Positions 51,147 through 60,072 are shown, numbered from the stretch's first letter. The stretch: 64,000 nt of DNA from an uncultured Alphaproteobacteria bacterium (GCA_934254585.1 CAKQLF010000001.1:310001-374000); one strand, 5' to 3'. Notes: generated from the letters alone by a model not told the origin. Numbers and translations: made by a program.

Positions 51147-52502
51147 ATGCATATTACATTTCCTAAAAAAATTGGCAATTTATTGGTGGGACTGAGGAGA
51201 CATCTGTTGCCGCGAGGTTTGTTCTTTAGAACAATGTTGTTGATTTTTATACCGCTTATTGTGGTGCAGGTTGTTTCTATCTATGCTTTTTTAGATGGTA
51301 ACTGGACTAAGGTCGGACGCCGTCTTTCGGATAATTTGGCGGCTAATATGGCTTTTGTTATGCAGATGCATAAAACCAACGAGGATTTTGATTATGTTAA
51401 GCAGATGTCATCTTCTATTTATGGTTTAGATGTCAGCTATTATGATAATGAAACAAAACATACTGTTTGGCGTAAAAATAAAAAAGACAGTCCGTTTGTT
51501 ACGGGATTTTTATCTGAATCGTTGCACCAACAATTTCCGAATGCTAATACCGAAATTTTTTTGGGAAAACATCGTTCGAGTTTGAATATTTTAGTTGATA
51601 CGGATCAAGGGTTATATGTATTTAATTCTTCGGTTAAAAATATTTTCAGCAGCTCTATTTTCGGTTTTGTGCTTTGGATGATTGGGTCGTCATTATTGTT
51701 GTTTGTGGTTGCGGTTTTATTTTTGCGAGTGCAAGTTCGCTCAATTTCACAGTTGGCTACCGCGGCCGAAGACTTTGGTAAGGGTATTAATACCAAATTC
51801 AAACCGTTTGGTTCTATTGAAGTCCGTCGCGCCGGTTTGGCTTTTACTAAGATGAAAGAACGTATTATGCGGCAGATATCCGAAAAAACGCAAATGCTTG
51901 CCGGTGTTTCTCACGATTTGCGCACACCGCTTACGCGTATGAAATTGCAAATGGCAATGTTGCCGGAAACAAAAGAAAATAAAGAATTTATGCAAGATAT
52001 TGATGAAATGGAAAAAATGCTTGATGGCTATTTGTCATACGTTAGTGGCGAAGGCGGAGAGAAATCGACTTTTGTCGATGTAAATGAAATGGTTTCAAGC
52101 ATAATCAATAAATATCGAAAAAATTCCAACGCAATGATTCGCTATTCTACTAACTATGATGTCAGTGCAATTCAAGGAAGAGAGCAGGCTTTGCGCCGTG
52201 CTTTCAGTAATGTGATTGAAAATGCTTTTCATTATGGCAAAACAATTGCCGTGAAGTTGGAAAGTGATGATAACCATCTGGAATTGGCTGTAGATGATGA
52301 TGGTCCGGGAATTCCGGCTGATAAGCGTGATGATGTGTTTAAGGCTTTCTATCGTGTTGATGGTTCACGCAACAAAGAAACCGGTGGTGTCGGCTTGGGC
52401 TTGGCTATTGCTAAAGATGTTATTGTTTCTCACGGTGGAACGATTACTTTGGGGGATAGTGAATTGGGAGGTTTGAGAGTTCTCATCAGTATACCCTTGT
52501 AA
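51147..52502 (+). CDS. EnvZ-like sensor histidine kinase
   Basis: A 451-residue inner-membrane kinase: first helix near residues 27-50, a periplasmic domain of about 100 residues, second helix near 165-190, HAMP linker, then H-box AGVSHDLRTPLTRMKLQMAM with His256, N-box FSNVIENAFHYG, and G-boxes DDDGPGIPADKR and GGVGLGLAIAK. AAAGGAG sets the start. It forms an operon with the regulator upstream and is followed by a strong terminator. Confidence 0.94.
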   Translation: MHITFPKKIGNLLVGLRRHLLPRGLFFRTMLLIFIPLIVVQVVSIYAFLDGNWTKVGRRLSDNLAANMAFVMQMHKTNEDFDYVKQMSSSIYGLDVSYYDNETKHTVWRKNKKDSPFVTGFLSESLHQQFPNANTEIFLGKHRSSLNILVDTDQGLYVFNSSVKNIFSSSIFGFVLWMIGSSLLLFVVAVLFLRVQVRSISQLATAAEDFGKGINTKFKPFGSIEVRRAGLAFTKMKERIMRQISEKTQMLAGVSHDLRTPLTRMKLQMAMLPETKENKEFMQDIDEMEKMLDGYLSYVSGEGGEKSTFVDVNEMVSSIINKYRKNSNAMIRYSTNYDVSAIQGREQALRRAFSNVIENAFHYGKTIAVKLESDDNHLELAVDDDGPGIPADKRDDVFKAFYRVDGSRNKETGGVGLGLAIAKDVIVSHGGTITLGDSELGGLRVLISIPL

Positions 52503-52572
52503 TAGAGGACTAAACCGTATTCGCCGCTATTTGGGATATGGTAGCTACAGAAGTCGCTTTTCGTGGTGATAA

Positions 52573-52640
52573 CAAAAACAAGGCTCATTTTAGAACCTTG
52601 TTTTTGTATCCGAATAGCCCCGCGTTTTACGCGAGGCTAA
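52573..52640 (+). terminator. Tandem hairpins after the two-component operon
   Basis: First AAAAACAAGG / CCTTGTTTTT (52574-52606) with T-run, then AGCCCCGCG / CGCG-a-GGCT at about 52615-52637. The first is a good terminator; the second may serve the opposite strand (lptG ends at 52739) only weakly. Confidence 0.7.
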
Positions 52641-52738
52641 GTTTTGATTAAATGTTTTTATCAGAAAAATAATGTCGGAGATTTTAGAACTGCTTTGACT
52701 TTTTAGTTTAGAGACGGTTCATTTCTCCTGATTGTTGC

Positions 52739-53845
52739 TTAAACTTCATCGGCGGAAATAAGCATTGAAGTACTGGTCAGCAGAATAATCAGTGTCGGTG
52801 CAGATACGGCCAACCATACCGGAATGTAGCCATTAACTCCAAAGGCATAAACCACTTGAGATGAAAAATACACAATAAACCCAATGGCAATGCTGAGAAT
52901 TATGCGAGCCAAAATTCCCGAGCCTCGTTGGGTGTTTTGCAGCATAAAAATAGCGGCAATCATCAACATTCCGACCAAAGTAAACGGCGACATCAACAAG
53001 CTAAGATATCTCATCCAATGGCGGCGCGCCGAAAAACCGGCGTGTTCATAAAAGGCAATGGTTTCAGGCAGCTGCCAAAATGAAATTGCATCGGGTTCAA
53101 TAAAGTTTTCTTTTATACGTTCAATATTGATGCTGGTTTTATAGGCGTAATCCATTAAAAATTTCACCGGTTTACTTCCTTCTAAAACTTTAACGTCTTT
53201 AAGATTAAATGTGTCACCTTCCAAAGTGGCAAAATAAGCTTCATAGCCCTTCAAAATTTTAGCATTGGGGCCGAGTTCCGTAATGCTGACATCTCGCATC
53301 CATAAAGTGTTGTTCTCTTGGCGCAGAGTTTTAGCCTGAATTAGTAAAACTTTATTATCGGCAACAGCTTCGCGTATCCATAATCCTTTGCTTGAAAACA
53401 ACACGGCGTTGGGATTATGCGTTTCAAGACGATAATCTAAAATTTCGTGTAATTCATACATTTTGGCGGCTAAAGGATTGAACAGCATTGTGTTGGCCAG
53501 TCCCAGTAAAAAAGCGGCTATGATTAATGGTTTCAAAAATCCGAACATTGAAACGCCGGCAGAGCGAATGATTACAAATTCATTGTTTTTACTTAAACGC
53601 CAAAAAGTTATCATCGCGGCCACCATCATCACAAAAGGTATGACAATTTCGACTGTTTTGGTGACGCGGGTAACAGCCAGTTGGGCGGCAAACCACATTG
53701 TAACATCATTGCGTCCCGATATTTTTCGCAACGTTTCAATAGAATCGAACATTAAAATAATGCCCAAAATGGCGAATAACACCATAAAAAAGTTACCTAG
53801 CAGTTGGCGGTTAAGATAACGGCTTAAGATTGCAAAAAATTTCAT
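52739..53845 (-). CDS. lptG: LPS export permease LptG
   Basis: A 368-residue YjgP/YjgQ-family permease with six helices (three N-terminal, three C-terminal) around a periplasmic beta-jellyroll (residues about 125-260: KGLWIREAVADNKVLLIQAK). With LptF and LptB2 it extracts LPS from the inner membrane. The C-terminal triad includes MSPFTLVGMLMIAAIFML and the IGFIVYFSSQVVYAFG helix, typical of LptG. lptF is not adjacent: cysK lies directly upstream (3-nt gap). Confidence 0.9.
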   Translation of the reverse strand: MKFFAILSRYLNRQLLGNFFMVLFAILGIILMFDSIETLRKISGRNDVTMWFAAQLAVTRVTKTVEIVIPFVMMVAAMITFWRLSKNNEFVIIRSAGVSMFGFLKPLIIAAFLLGLANTMLFNPLAAKMYELHEILDYRLETHNPNAVLFSSKGLWIREAVADNKVLLIQAKTLRQENNTLWMRDVSITELGPNAKILKGYEAYFATLEGDTFNLKDVKVLEGSKPVKFLMDYAYKTSINIERIKENFIEPDAISFWQLPETIAFYEHAGFSARRHWMRYLSLLMSPFTLVGMLMIAAIFMLQNTQRGSGILARIILSIAIGFIVYFSSQVVYAFGVNGYIPVWLAVSAPTLIILLTSTSMLISADEV

Positions 53846-53848
53846 AAT

Positions 53849-54799
53849 TTATTCCTGTTCGGTAATTGAAGTTTCATTGAAAAATGGGTCGGAAAGATAA
53901 CGCTCAATGCTATCGGGCAGGATAACCACAATATTTTTGCCGTTCATTTCTTCTCGAGAGGCCAAATTCAGAGCGGCACAAATTGCGGCAGCAGCGGAAA
54001 CGCCGATAGGCAAACCATCGGTTTGAGCTACAGTTTTAGTCATTTCCAGAGCATCTTTGCTCGAGACTTTATAAACTTCATCAATCAATTCCGGTCGATA
54101 TAGTGGCGGAATAAAGCCGGCTCCGATGCCGCCGATTTTGTGTGCTCCCTTGTTGCCGCCGCTCAATACCGGACTTTCTGCAGGTTCAACAGCCATCACA
54201 TATAAATCGGGAATGCAGGATTTGAGCGCGGAGGCTATACCTGATATTGTTCCCGCAGTGCCGACACCGCAAACTATGGCGTCAACATTGCCGCCTGTGT
54301 CTTCCATAATTTCAACACCGGTGGTTAACTGGTGCGCTTCTACATTAGCCGGATTCTCAAATTGTTTAAATTCTATCAGATTGGCGGAGCGAGCTTTCAA
54401 TATTTCAACTTTTTTAAGCGCGCCGGCCATACCTTCATCGGCAGGAGTTAATAAAACTTCGGCACCAAATTGACGAATTAAAGCTATTTTTTCTCTTGCC
54501 ATATTTTCGGGCATAACAATAACCAACTTATATCCTCTTTCGGCGCAAAAAGCCGCTAAGCCAACACCGGTGTTACCGGAAGTGGCTTCAATAAACACCG
54601 TGTCAGAGTTAATTTTGCTGAAAGGTGCCTTGTTTATCATATTTAAGGCCACGCGGTCTTTTACGGAAAAAATCGGGTTATAAAATTCGCATTTTCCTAA
54701 GATATTGGCTTTACATTCAAACTTTTTCATCAATTTATTGAGCTTTAAAAGCGGAGTGCGGCCAACCAATTCTTCAATAGATTCATATATCTTCGGCAT
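53849..54799 (-). CDS. cysK: Cysteine synthase (O-acetylserine sulfhydrylase)
   Basis: A 316-residue PLP enzyme making cysteine from O-acetylserine and sulfide. PLP Lys47 in NPIFSVKDR, substrate loop EATSGNTGVG, phosphate-binding GTAGTISG and the Asn-rich C-terminal VILPDSIERYLS are intact. The C-terminus ends in residues SITEQE, lacking a terminal Ile, so binding to serine acetyltransferase is not evident. In a tight run with lptG and the gene at 54804. Confidence 0.93.
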   Translation of the reverse strand: MPKIYESIEELVGRTPLLKLNKLMKKFECKANILGKCEFYNPIFSVKDRVALNMINKAPFSKINSDTVFIEATSGNTGVGLAAFCAERGYKLVIVMPENMAREKIALIRQFGAEVLLTPADEGMAGALKKVEILKARSANLIEFKQFENPANVEAHQLTTGVEIMEDTGGNVDAIVCGVGTAGTISGIASALKSCIPDLYVMAVEPAESPVLSGGNKGAHKIGGIGAGFIPPLYRPELIDEVYKVSSKDALEMTKTVAQTDGLPIGVSAAAAICAALNLASREEMNGKNIVVILPDSIERYLSDPFFNETSITEQE

Positions 54800-54803
54800 T
54801 TTT

Positions 54804-55202
54804 TTATTTCCTTATTCTGACTATCAAATTTTTGAAACCGTTACTAAGAGTGGCGTCAAACGGAATGCTCGAAACCATAATATCTTCAGCTAATTGCCAG
54901 CTGAGAAGTCCGTTATCAATTTGAGCGTTTTCGACATCATAAACATCAAAAATTTGAGTTTCCTTAAAATATTTTTCATTTTCTTCCACATTGGTGTGTA
55001 GCGTATAATGAAAAGTAGGTGTTTCGCTCAGAGAAAGGTAAGACGTTTGCGGAAAAGAATATAATCCGGAAATTTTGTCATATTGGCAGAGCAGTAAATT
55101 GTCTTTTACTACTACAACATAGTTGATTTCTCTTTTTTCGGCTTTGGCGGTGTCAAAAAAGAAAACGGCTCCATATTTATTGGTGAAAGGAACTTTAGTC
55201 AT
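54804..55202 (-). CDS. Hypothetical protein, possibly a degenerate NUDIX fold
   Basis: A 132-residue protein whose ATG lies inside the last codons of gmk (8-nt overlap), so it is translationally coupled. The segment NYVVVVKDNLLLCQYDKI then GLYSFPQTSYL recalls the first strands of NUDIX hydrolases, but the NUDIX box (G-x5-E-x7-R-E-U-x-E-E) is not visible. If related, it has lost catalysis. I cannot assign a function. Followed by cysK after 4 nt. Confidence 0.6.
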   Translation of the reverse strand: MTKVPFTNKYGAVFFFDTAKAEKREINYVVVVKDNLLLCQYDKISGLYSFPQTSYLSLSETPTFHYTLHTNVEENEKYFKETQIFDVYDVENAQIDNGLLSWQLAEDIMVSSIPFDATLSNGFKNLIVRIRK

Positions 55203-55857
55203 ATTCGGCTTCTTTCTCAAGTTGGGCGACAAACTGTTCTAGGCCGGTTTGGCGAACGCGTTTCATTCTTTCGGCGGAGATAATTTCTCGCACGGTTTCA
55301 ACCGTTTGATTTACATCAACATTGACAACGACATAATCATATTCTTTCCAATGCTGTATTTTTTCCAAAATCAAACTCATTCTTTTGTTGATAACTTCTT
55401 TGCTGTCGGTGCCGCGACCTTCCAGACGTTGGCGTAGTTCGTGGATTGATGGCGGTAGAAAATAAATAGAAACAACATCATCAGGGGCTTTTTCTTTCAT
55501 TTGTCGTAAACCAACCCAATCCATATCAAAAACCACGTCTTGACCGACATTTATAAAGCTATCGACTTCGGAGCGCAGAGTGCCATAGCGGGAACCGTAT
55601 TGCGAATCAACGTGTTCATAAAATGCATCTTGTTTTAACAATTCATCATATTTTTCATTACTGATATAAAAATAATCAACCCCATCTTTTTCGCCTTCAC
55701 GCGGTTGGCGAGTGGTGACGGATACTGAGAACTTTAAATTATTGTCCAATGTCATCAACTTTTTGATAACAGACGTTTTACCAGTTCCTGACGGAGCTTC
55801 AATAATAAACATTGCGCCACGGCGAACTTTTTTTAATGTGTTGATAATGTCAGTCAT
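55195..55857 (-). CDS. gmk: Guanylate kinase
   Basis: A 220-residue enzyme that phosphorylates GMP to GDP. P-loop EAPSGTGKTSVIKK, GMP-binding TTRQPREGEKDGVDYFYIS and YGSRYGTLRSEVDSF, lid RRLEGRGTDSKEVINKRM. The upstream gap is short and AT-rich; GGTAG is a weak SD. Head of the gmk-(54804)-cysK-lptG run. Confidence 0.96.
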   Translation of the reverse strand: MTDIINTLKKVRRGAMFIIEAPSGTGKTSVIKKLMTLDNNLKFSVSVTTRQPREGEKDGVDYFYISNEKYDELLKQDAFYEHVDSQYGSRYGTLRSEVDSFINVGQDVVFDMDWVGLRQMKEKAPDDVVSIYFLPPSIHELRQRLEGRGTDSKEVINKRMSLILEKIQHWKEYDYVVVNVDVNQTVETVREIISAERMKRVRQTGLEQFVAQLEKEAEYD

Positions 55858-55947
55858 TTTCTACCTCTTGAAAAATAAACGCATTTATAATATAACCTGA
55901 AAATAGCATATAACGCAACAGTTAAAATTTTACTAGGATAATGGATT

Positions 55948-56712
55948 ATGCAGAAAAAGATTGAAAATATTCTTATTACAGGTGCTTCTTCGGGCATTGG
56001 CGAAGCTTTAGCCTATATGTATGCAAGCAGGGGAGCCAAAAAATTGTTTTTGAGCGGGCGAAATGAAGAACGTCTGCAAAGTGTCGGGCAAAAATGCCGA
56101 ACTCAAGGAGCTGAGGTTGAGTGTAAAATTATTGATGTTGCCGATAGAAAAGCTATGGAAAAATGGTTGCAAGAATGTAATCAAAAGGCTCCTCTTAATT
56201 TGGTTATCGCCAATGCCGGAGTTTCTACAGGTGAGGAAACGCCGGATAATATTTACAGCACATTCAACACTAATGTTATGGGGGTTATTAACACGGTAAC
56301 ACCGGCGGTTGAGATTTATAAGCAAATAAACGAAAACAAAACAAAAATTATAGCCATAACCGCGTCAATTGCCGGTTATCACGGTCTTAGTGCCTGCCCA
56401 TCATATAGTGCGAGCAAAGCTTGTGTTAAAGCTTATGGTGAAGCTTTGCGCAATAGTTTGCATTTAAACGGCATACAGGTTAATGTTATATGCCCTGGTT
56501 TTGTGCGCTCGCGTATAACCGACAAAAATACCTGTCCGATGCCGTTTTTTATGGAGGCTCCGAAAGCGGCGGAAATTATTTATGAGGGTATCAATAAAAA
56601 TGTTGGGTTGATTGCTTTTCCGTGGCCGATGCGCTTTGGAGTGTGGTTGCTCTCAATTTTGCCGAATTGTTTGAGTGATTATATTTATAGCCGTTTGCCG
56701 CATAAGGTGTAA
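55948..56712 (+). CDS. Short-chain dehydrogenase/reductase
   Basis: A 254-residue classical SDR. NAD(P)-binding TGASSGIGEA, ANAGVS, catalytic Ser in ITASIAG and the Y-x3-K motif SYSASKACVKAYGE are intact. The C-terminal region is hydrophobic (FGVWLLSILPNCLSDYIY) and may touch the membrane. Substrate unknown. It is followed by tag after 5 nt on the same strand. Confidence 0.9.
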   Translation: MQKKIENILITGASSGIGEALAYMYASRGAKKLFLSGRNEERLQSVGQKCRTQGAEVECKIIDVADRKAMEKWLQECNQKAPLNLVIANAGVSTGEETPDNIYSTFNTNVMGVINTVTPAVEIYKQINENKTKIIAITASIAGYHGLSACPSYSASKACVKAYGEALRNSLHLNGIQVNVICPGFVRSRITDKNTCPMPFFMEAPKAAEIIYEGINKNVGLIAFPWPMRFGVWLLSILPNCLSDYIYSRLPHKV

Positions 56713-56717
56713 AATAA

Positions 56718-57266
56718 ATGCGTTGTTCTTGGGTGGCTGAAAATTGCGATATTTATGCGCGTTATCACGATGAAGAGTGGGGAAGGCCGCTGCATAATGA
56801 ACAAAAACTCTTTGAAATGTTAATTTTAGAAGGGTTTCAAGCCGGATTATCGTGGCTTACGGTTTTGAAAAAACGTGAGGCGTTCCGAGCCGAGTTTGCT
56901 GATTTTGTTCCTGAAAAAGTGGCTGATTTTACGGAAGATAAAATTGAAAGAATGCTTAATAATCCGCAAATTATCCGTAGTCGGCAAAAAATTAGTGCGG
57001 CAATAAATAATGCAGCTGTATTTTTGGAAATTCAAAAAGAATATGGTTCGTTTGATAAATATATCTGGCATTTTACCGGCGGGGAAACAGTTAAATACAA
57101 TATTTTTCCGCCGAGAACGCATAATGAGCTGTCGGACAGAATTGCTAAAGATTTACAGAAAAGAGGAATGAAATACGTCGGGAGTGTGATTATATATTCA
57201 TATTTGCAGGCAATCGGGATAATAGATGATCACGAGCCGCAATGTTTTTGTTATGTTAAAAGCTAA
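56718..57266 (+). CDS. tag: DNA-3-methyladenine glycosylase I
   Basis: A 182-residue base-excision enzyme removing 3-methyladenine. Zn snap ligands Cys3, His17, His172 and Cys176 are all seen (MRCSW; YARYHDEEWG; DDHEPQCFCY). Core LFEMLILEGFQAGLSWLTVL and the HhH-like region match. It overlaps the 3' end of the convergent gene at 57263 by 4 nt. Confidence 0.96.
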   Translation: MRCSWVAENCDIYARYHDEEWGRPLHNEQKLFEMLILEGFQAGLSWLTVLKKREAFRAEFADFVPEKVADFTEDKIERMLNNPQIIRSRQKISAAINNAAVFLEIQKEYGSFDKYIWHFTGGETVKYNIFPPRTHNELSDRIAKDLQKRGMKYVGSVIIYSYLQAIGIIDDHEPQCFCYVKS

Positions 57267-57820
57267 TCACCGCGGTACAGGGCTTGTTTCCAAGCCAATA
57301 AAACTTCAGGCTTATGAACAGCGTTTTCTTTAGCTTTTCGAGCTAAAGTAATTTTTTTGTATTGCTCGATTTTTAAGTTTCGTTCGGCAGATTCTTTTAA
57401 TTTTTCATTTTCAGGATTAGAATCCTCATTTTTTAGCTGTTCTTGGTCGAAATAGTCTTGAATGTTGACTTCTAAAGTTGATTCTCTGCCGGATTTTTTC
57501 ATATTTTGATAGGTTTCCAAAATAAGCGGAGAAAGCTGATTATAAAGTTTTTCGTAATAGCGGTAAAGCTCGGTTTTTTTAGCGTTGGGATTGTTGTTGG
57601 CAGACGGAAATTTGAAACTTCCGAAAGTGATTTCAAATTCTTTTCCGTTGATGTCCGTTAAGTAAACTGAATCGGCATAGTTTTCCAATTTATTATTTTG
57701 TTTTTTACGGCTGGCAAGAATCATCTCGTGAGTAGCTTTATCGGCTTGTATGATGTCTATTATGATATTGTCTTTAAAAGGTTCTTTGCAGCAAAGAACT
57801 CGATATTGTTTTCCGTACAT
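57263..57820 (-). CDS. Hypothetical cytoplasmic protein
   Basis: A 185-residue protein with no recognised domain. The N-terminal half (MYGKQYRVLCCKEPFKDNII, DSVYLTDINGKEFEITFGSF) looks beta-rich; the C-terminal half is a highly charged, likely helical segment (residues 120-170). No signal peptide or membrane helix. AGGAGTGACT before the ATG at 57820 supports that start over a GTG two codons upstream. Confidence 0.7.
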   Translation of the reverse strand: MYGKQYRVLCCKEPFKDNIIIDIIQADKATHEMILASRKKQNNKLENYADSVYLTDINGKEFEITFGSFKFPSANNNPNAKKTELYRYYEKLYNQLSPLILETYQNMKKSGRESTLEVNIQDYFDQEQLKNEDSNPENEKLKESAERNLKIEQYKKITLARKAKENAVHKPEVLLAWKQALYRGD

Positions 57821-57889
57821 AGTCACTCCTGTTATTATAAAAAAAATAGCATAATATCAGAAAATAGTCCAGTTTTTTAAATAAAGCAC

Positions 57890-57918
57890 TTGCATTTTTT
57901 TATAAAGTGGCCTAAAAA
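57890..57918 (+). promoter_or_regulatory. Promoter of tRNA-Ser
   Basis: TTGCAT, 17 bp, TAAAAA, ending 23 nt before the tRNA. The -35 TTGCAT recurs at tRNA-Glu and at the Cys-rich gene copy B. Confidence 0.5.
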
Positions 57919-57941
57919 CAATTTGACCATATTTATATTGC

Positions 57942-58032
57942 GGTAAGATGGCAGAGTGGTCGAATGCGGTTGACTCGAAATCAATTGTACCCCTTTCGGG
58001 TACCTAGGGTTCGAATCCCTATCTTACCGCCA
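57942..58032 (+). tRNA. tRNA-Ser (CGA)
   Basis: A 91-nt class II tRNA: acceptor GGTAAGA / TCTTACC, D-arm GGCAGAGTGGTCGAATGC, anticodon loop CTCGAAA (anticodon CGA), long variable arm TACCCC-TTTC-GGGTA, T-loop GTTCGAATC, discriminator G and encoded CCA. Confidence 0.97.
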
Positions 58033-58038
58033 ATAAGA

Positions 58039-58063
58039 GAAAGCTCCCGAGAGGGAGCTTTTG
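58039..58063 (+). terminator. Terminator after tRNA-Ser
   Basis: AAAGCTCCC-gaga-GGGAGCTTTT hairpin, 7 nt past the CCA end. Confidence 0.85.
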
Positions 58064-58124
58064 CTTATGTGGACGGTAGGTGTATAACCCTTACTATTTT
58101 AGCGACAAAACTGTGGTTTAAGCT

Positions 58125-58748
58125 TTAAAATTCTAAGATAAGTCCGCAAAGTTTGTTTACTTCCTTAGTGCAATAGTTGCATACGCTGTTAATTTCATTT
58201 AAGCTTATATTTCTGATACAACGTCTATTTTCGTTGCAATAATCGTTGCCAAAATAAATGTTTCCGTTTGTAAACCAAGCTTTATACAGGACAGAAGCCA
58301 AAGGTTGCACCATATTCTGCATAAGTGAGGAGCAAAATTTGGGCGAGAATGATGTTGAAACTCTACCACCGTCAACTGATTGAAATCCACCCAAATATAT
58401 ATCAATAACCAGAGCTCGATTGCGGGAAAAAATGTTGATTCTGTTGCCGTATGGATCGTTATAACCGCAAGAGTCAAATTTTTCCCAGGTTTTCGGCACT
58501 AAATTTTTTGCCTCGACTACGCTGGTTAAGCCATATATACTTTCATTGGGTTTTGAAACATTTTGTAAATCTTTTAAGTTTTCTAAAAGTCCTTGCATTA
58601 AATAACTGTATTCACTTATGGCTTTATTAACCTTAAATTTTTCCATAGCCTTGGAATATCCTGCGATTCCGCCGACTGACAGCACCGCAATAATTGCAAG
58701 CACTCCAAGCATTTCTATCATCGAGCGGCCAAATTGATTTTGTTTCAT
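58125..58748 (-). CDS. Pilin-like protein with type IV prepilin N-terminus (copy 2)
   Basis: A 207-residue protein. Start at 58748 (MKQNQFG) with AAGGAAGTTGAA upstream. Short leader then G7|RSMIEMLGVLAIIAVL with Glu at +5 and the hydrophobic N-terminal helix. The first 45 residues are nearly identical to copy 1 at 21335 (GIAGYSKAMEKFKVNK vs GIAGYSKAMTKWKINK); the globular parts differ. Several Cys occur in the last third. No assembly machinery is nearby. The leader contains a terminator and alternative hairpins. Confidence 0.85.
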   Translation of the reverse strand: MKQNQFGRSMIEMLGVLAIIAVLSVGGIAGYSKAMEKFKVNKAISEYSYLMQGLLENLKDLQNVSKPNESIYGLTSVVEAKNLVPKTWEKFDSCGYNDPYGNRINIFSRNRALVIDIYLGGFQSVDGGRVSTSFSPKFCSSLMQNMVQPLASVLYKAWFTNGNIYFGNDYCNENRRCIRNISLNEINSVCNYCTKEVNKLCGLILEF

Positions 58749-58776
58749 TTCAACTTCCTTCCTTTTTTTATGCAAC

Positions 58777-58800
58777 AAAAAAGCCATCGGCGAGATGGCT
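58777..58800 (-). terminator. Terminator hairpin in the leader of pilin copy 2
   Basis: On the minus strand AGCCATC-tcgcc-GATGGCT followed by six T, then 28 nt later the start codon with its SD between. Its position inside the leader suggests attenuation rather than end of an upstream gene, since the gene at 59083 has its own terminator. Confidence 0.65.
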
Positions 58801-58974
58801 GGAAGTTGGAAACTACTTTGTACAAAATAGTGTAGCATATTAGCATATAGCATATTTTGCTACCTTCCAGCTATATAGCCAGAAGGTATAACAATTTTAC
58901 GTCCAGATATCAGACGTGTACAAAAGAGGTTTCCACACCCCAGACAGACTATCGCCTATCCGGCTGTAATTTTA
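58797..58974 (-). promoter_or_regulatory. Structured leader of pilin copy 2 (candidate attenuator)
   Basis: On the minus strand a promoter TTTACT-N17-TAAAAT (58997-58969) would start an RNA near 58962. Stems in order: ACGTC/GACGT (58917-58899); CCTTC-tg-GCTA/TAGC-tg-GAAGG (58886-58863); and the alternative GCTGGAAG (58871-58864) with CTTCCAGC (58805-58798), whose last three bases belong to the terminator stem. Confidence 0.5.
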
Positions 58975-59041
58975 ACGAAATATAACAGGAAAGTAAAGAT
59001 AATTTTATAAAGTATGCAAAATATGATTTTGATAAATCAAC

Positions 59042-59081
59042 AAAAAACAGCTCTAACTCTTTCAGTTAAAGCTGTTTTTTT
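59042..59081 (-). terminator. Terminator of the gene at 59083
   Basis: AACAGCT-c-TAACT / AGTTA-a-AGCTGTT hairpin; A-run and T-run on the two flanks. It lies 2 nt past the stop. Confidence 0.85.
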
Positions 59082-59082
59082 G

Positions 59083-59907
59083 CTATTGAGGAACTACTTG
59101 CCAACGGTCGTTGTTTTCACCAACTTTGGCGTATAAACCGCAATTGATGCGTCTGAAGTAATCCTTATGCGTGTTCACAAAACAAACACCATTTTCGCAA
59201 TAAGAATCGCCGAATGAATTTTCTATCACCAGACAAGGGCCTTCTAAATGGATATTTCCCTTAGGAGCAGGCTGAACCTGACTTTCCAGAATGTAATAAT
59301 AATCAGGAGCCACCTGTTGCAACACCCAAAGATTATCACCATCATTCAAGCTGACCAAAATAACATCAGGTAAGAAAGCTTTCAAAACTTTTACTTGCCC
59401 ATCTAATCCGGCAAATTGCCACTTATTCAGATTATCGGCCTGCTTTATGAGCAAAACACGACGGTTTGTTATGCCTTCTTGATTTTCAAGAGTTTCCTGC
59501 GACCAAAACTCTGTCGCTACATCATCTGAAAAGACAGCATCTTCTCTGCCGATTTGCCGCAAACTGTTATTAATTGCCTTAACAACATCTGCGTCAATTG
59601 CCTGTAAGTCCGCTAAAGTCGGCAACAATCTCATATTTTTGCCACACCATTCATAAGCCTTTATTCTGTCAATTTTATCTACGGATAATGTAGAAATTTC
59701 AATATATTTACCACTGTCCCCGATAAAAATACCCTTTTCTTGCTGGTAAACCGTTGATGCAGAATAACTGCCATCTGCCAACAAAAAGTCTCCGGATAAA
59801 ATAGAGGTATTAAAAAACATTTTAAGGTTTTTTCTGGTTACAAAAACACGACGCTGACCAACTGCAACCATTCGGTTTAAATTGAATAAAAATTTTGGAA
59901 CAATCAT
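59083..59907 (-). CDS. Hypothetical protein, DUF1566/Lcl-like features
   Basis: A 274-residue protein without signal peptide. The segment LLADGSYSASTVYQQEKGIF followed by an AYEWCGKNMRLLPTLADLQA stretch recalls the ADGSYS...G-x-x-x-W-RLPTLxEL pattern of DUF1566-type domains in Bacteroidota surface proteins. The second half (residues 150-274) is beta-rich with paired Cys (CENGVCFVN). There is no SD; promoter TTGACA-N17-TATAAA lies 38 nt upstream. Likely an accessory gene; function unknown. Alternative internal starts exist (residue 13 or 30). Confidence 0.6.
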   Translation of the reverse strand: MIVPKFLFNLNRMVAVGQRRVFVTRKNLKMFFNTSILSGDFLLADGSYSASTVYQQEKGIFIGDSGKYIEISTLSVDKIDRIKAYEWCGKNMRLLPTLADLQAIDADVVKAINNSLRQIGREDAVFSDDVATEFWSQETLENQEGITNRRVLLIKQADNLNKWQFAGLDGQVKVLKAFLPDVILVSLNDGDNLWVLQQVAPDYYYILESQVQPAPKGNIHLEGPCLVIENSFGDSYCENGVCFVNTHKDYFRRINCGLYAKVGENNDRWQVVPQ

Positions 59908-59944
59908 AATTGTAAGAGTTAAATAATAATTTGAAATATGATTT

Positions 59945-59973
59945 TTTATATAATATTTTTATTTTTTTGTCAA
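59945..59973 (-). promoter_or_regulatory. Promoter of the gene at 59083
   Basis: On the minus strand a consensus TTGACA, exactly 17 bp, TATAAA. The best sigma-70-type promoter seen in the window. Confidence 0.65.
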
Positions 59974-60017
59974 GATATGTCTAGCAAAAAGAGTCCTAAA
60001 AAATAGTACTCCGTATA

Positions 60018-60058
60018 AAAAAACACCTGTCATCAATTCAGATGAAAGGTGTTTTTCT
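60018..60058. terminator. Bidirectional terminator
   Basis: AAAAAACACCT-g-TCATC / GATGA-a-AGGTGTTTTT, 15 nt past the stop of the small membrane protein gene. Confidence 0.82.
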
Positions 60059-60072
60059 TATTAGGCCTAAGT

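Noticed and set aside
52503..52572. Possible small gene or sRNA between the histidine kinase and its terminator
   Set aside because: One frame looks protein-like for about 35 codons, but there is no SD or clear start and no separate promoter was found.
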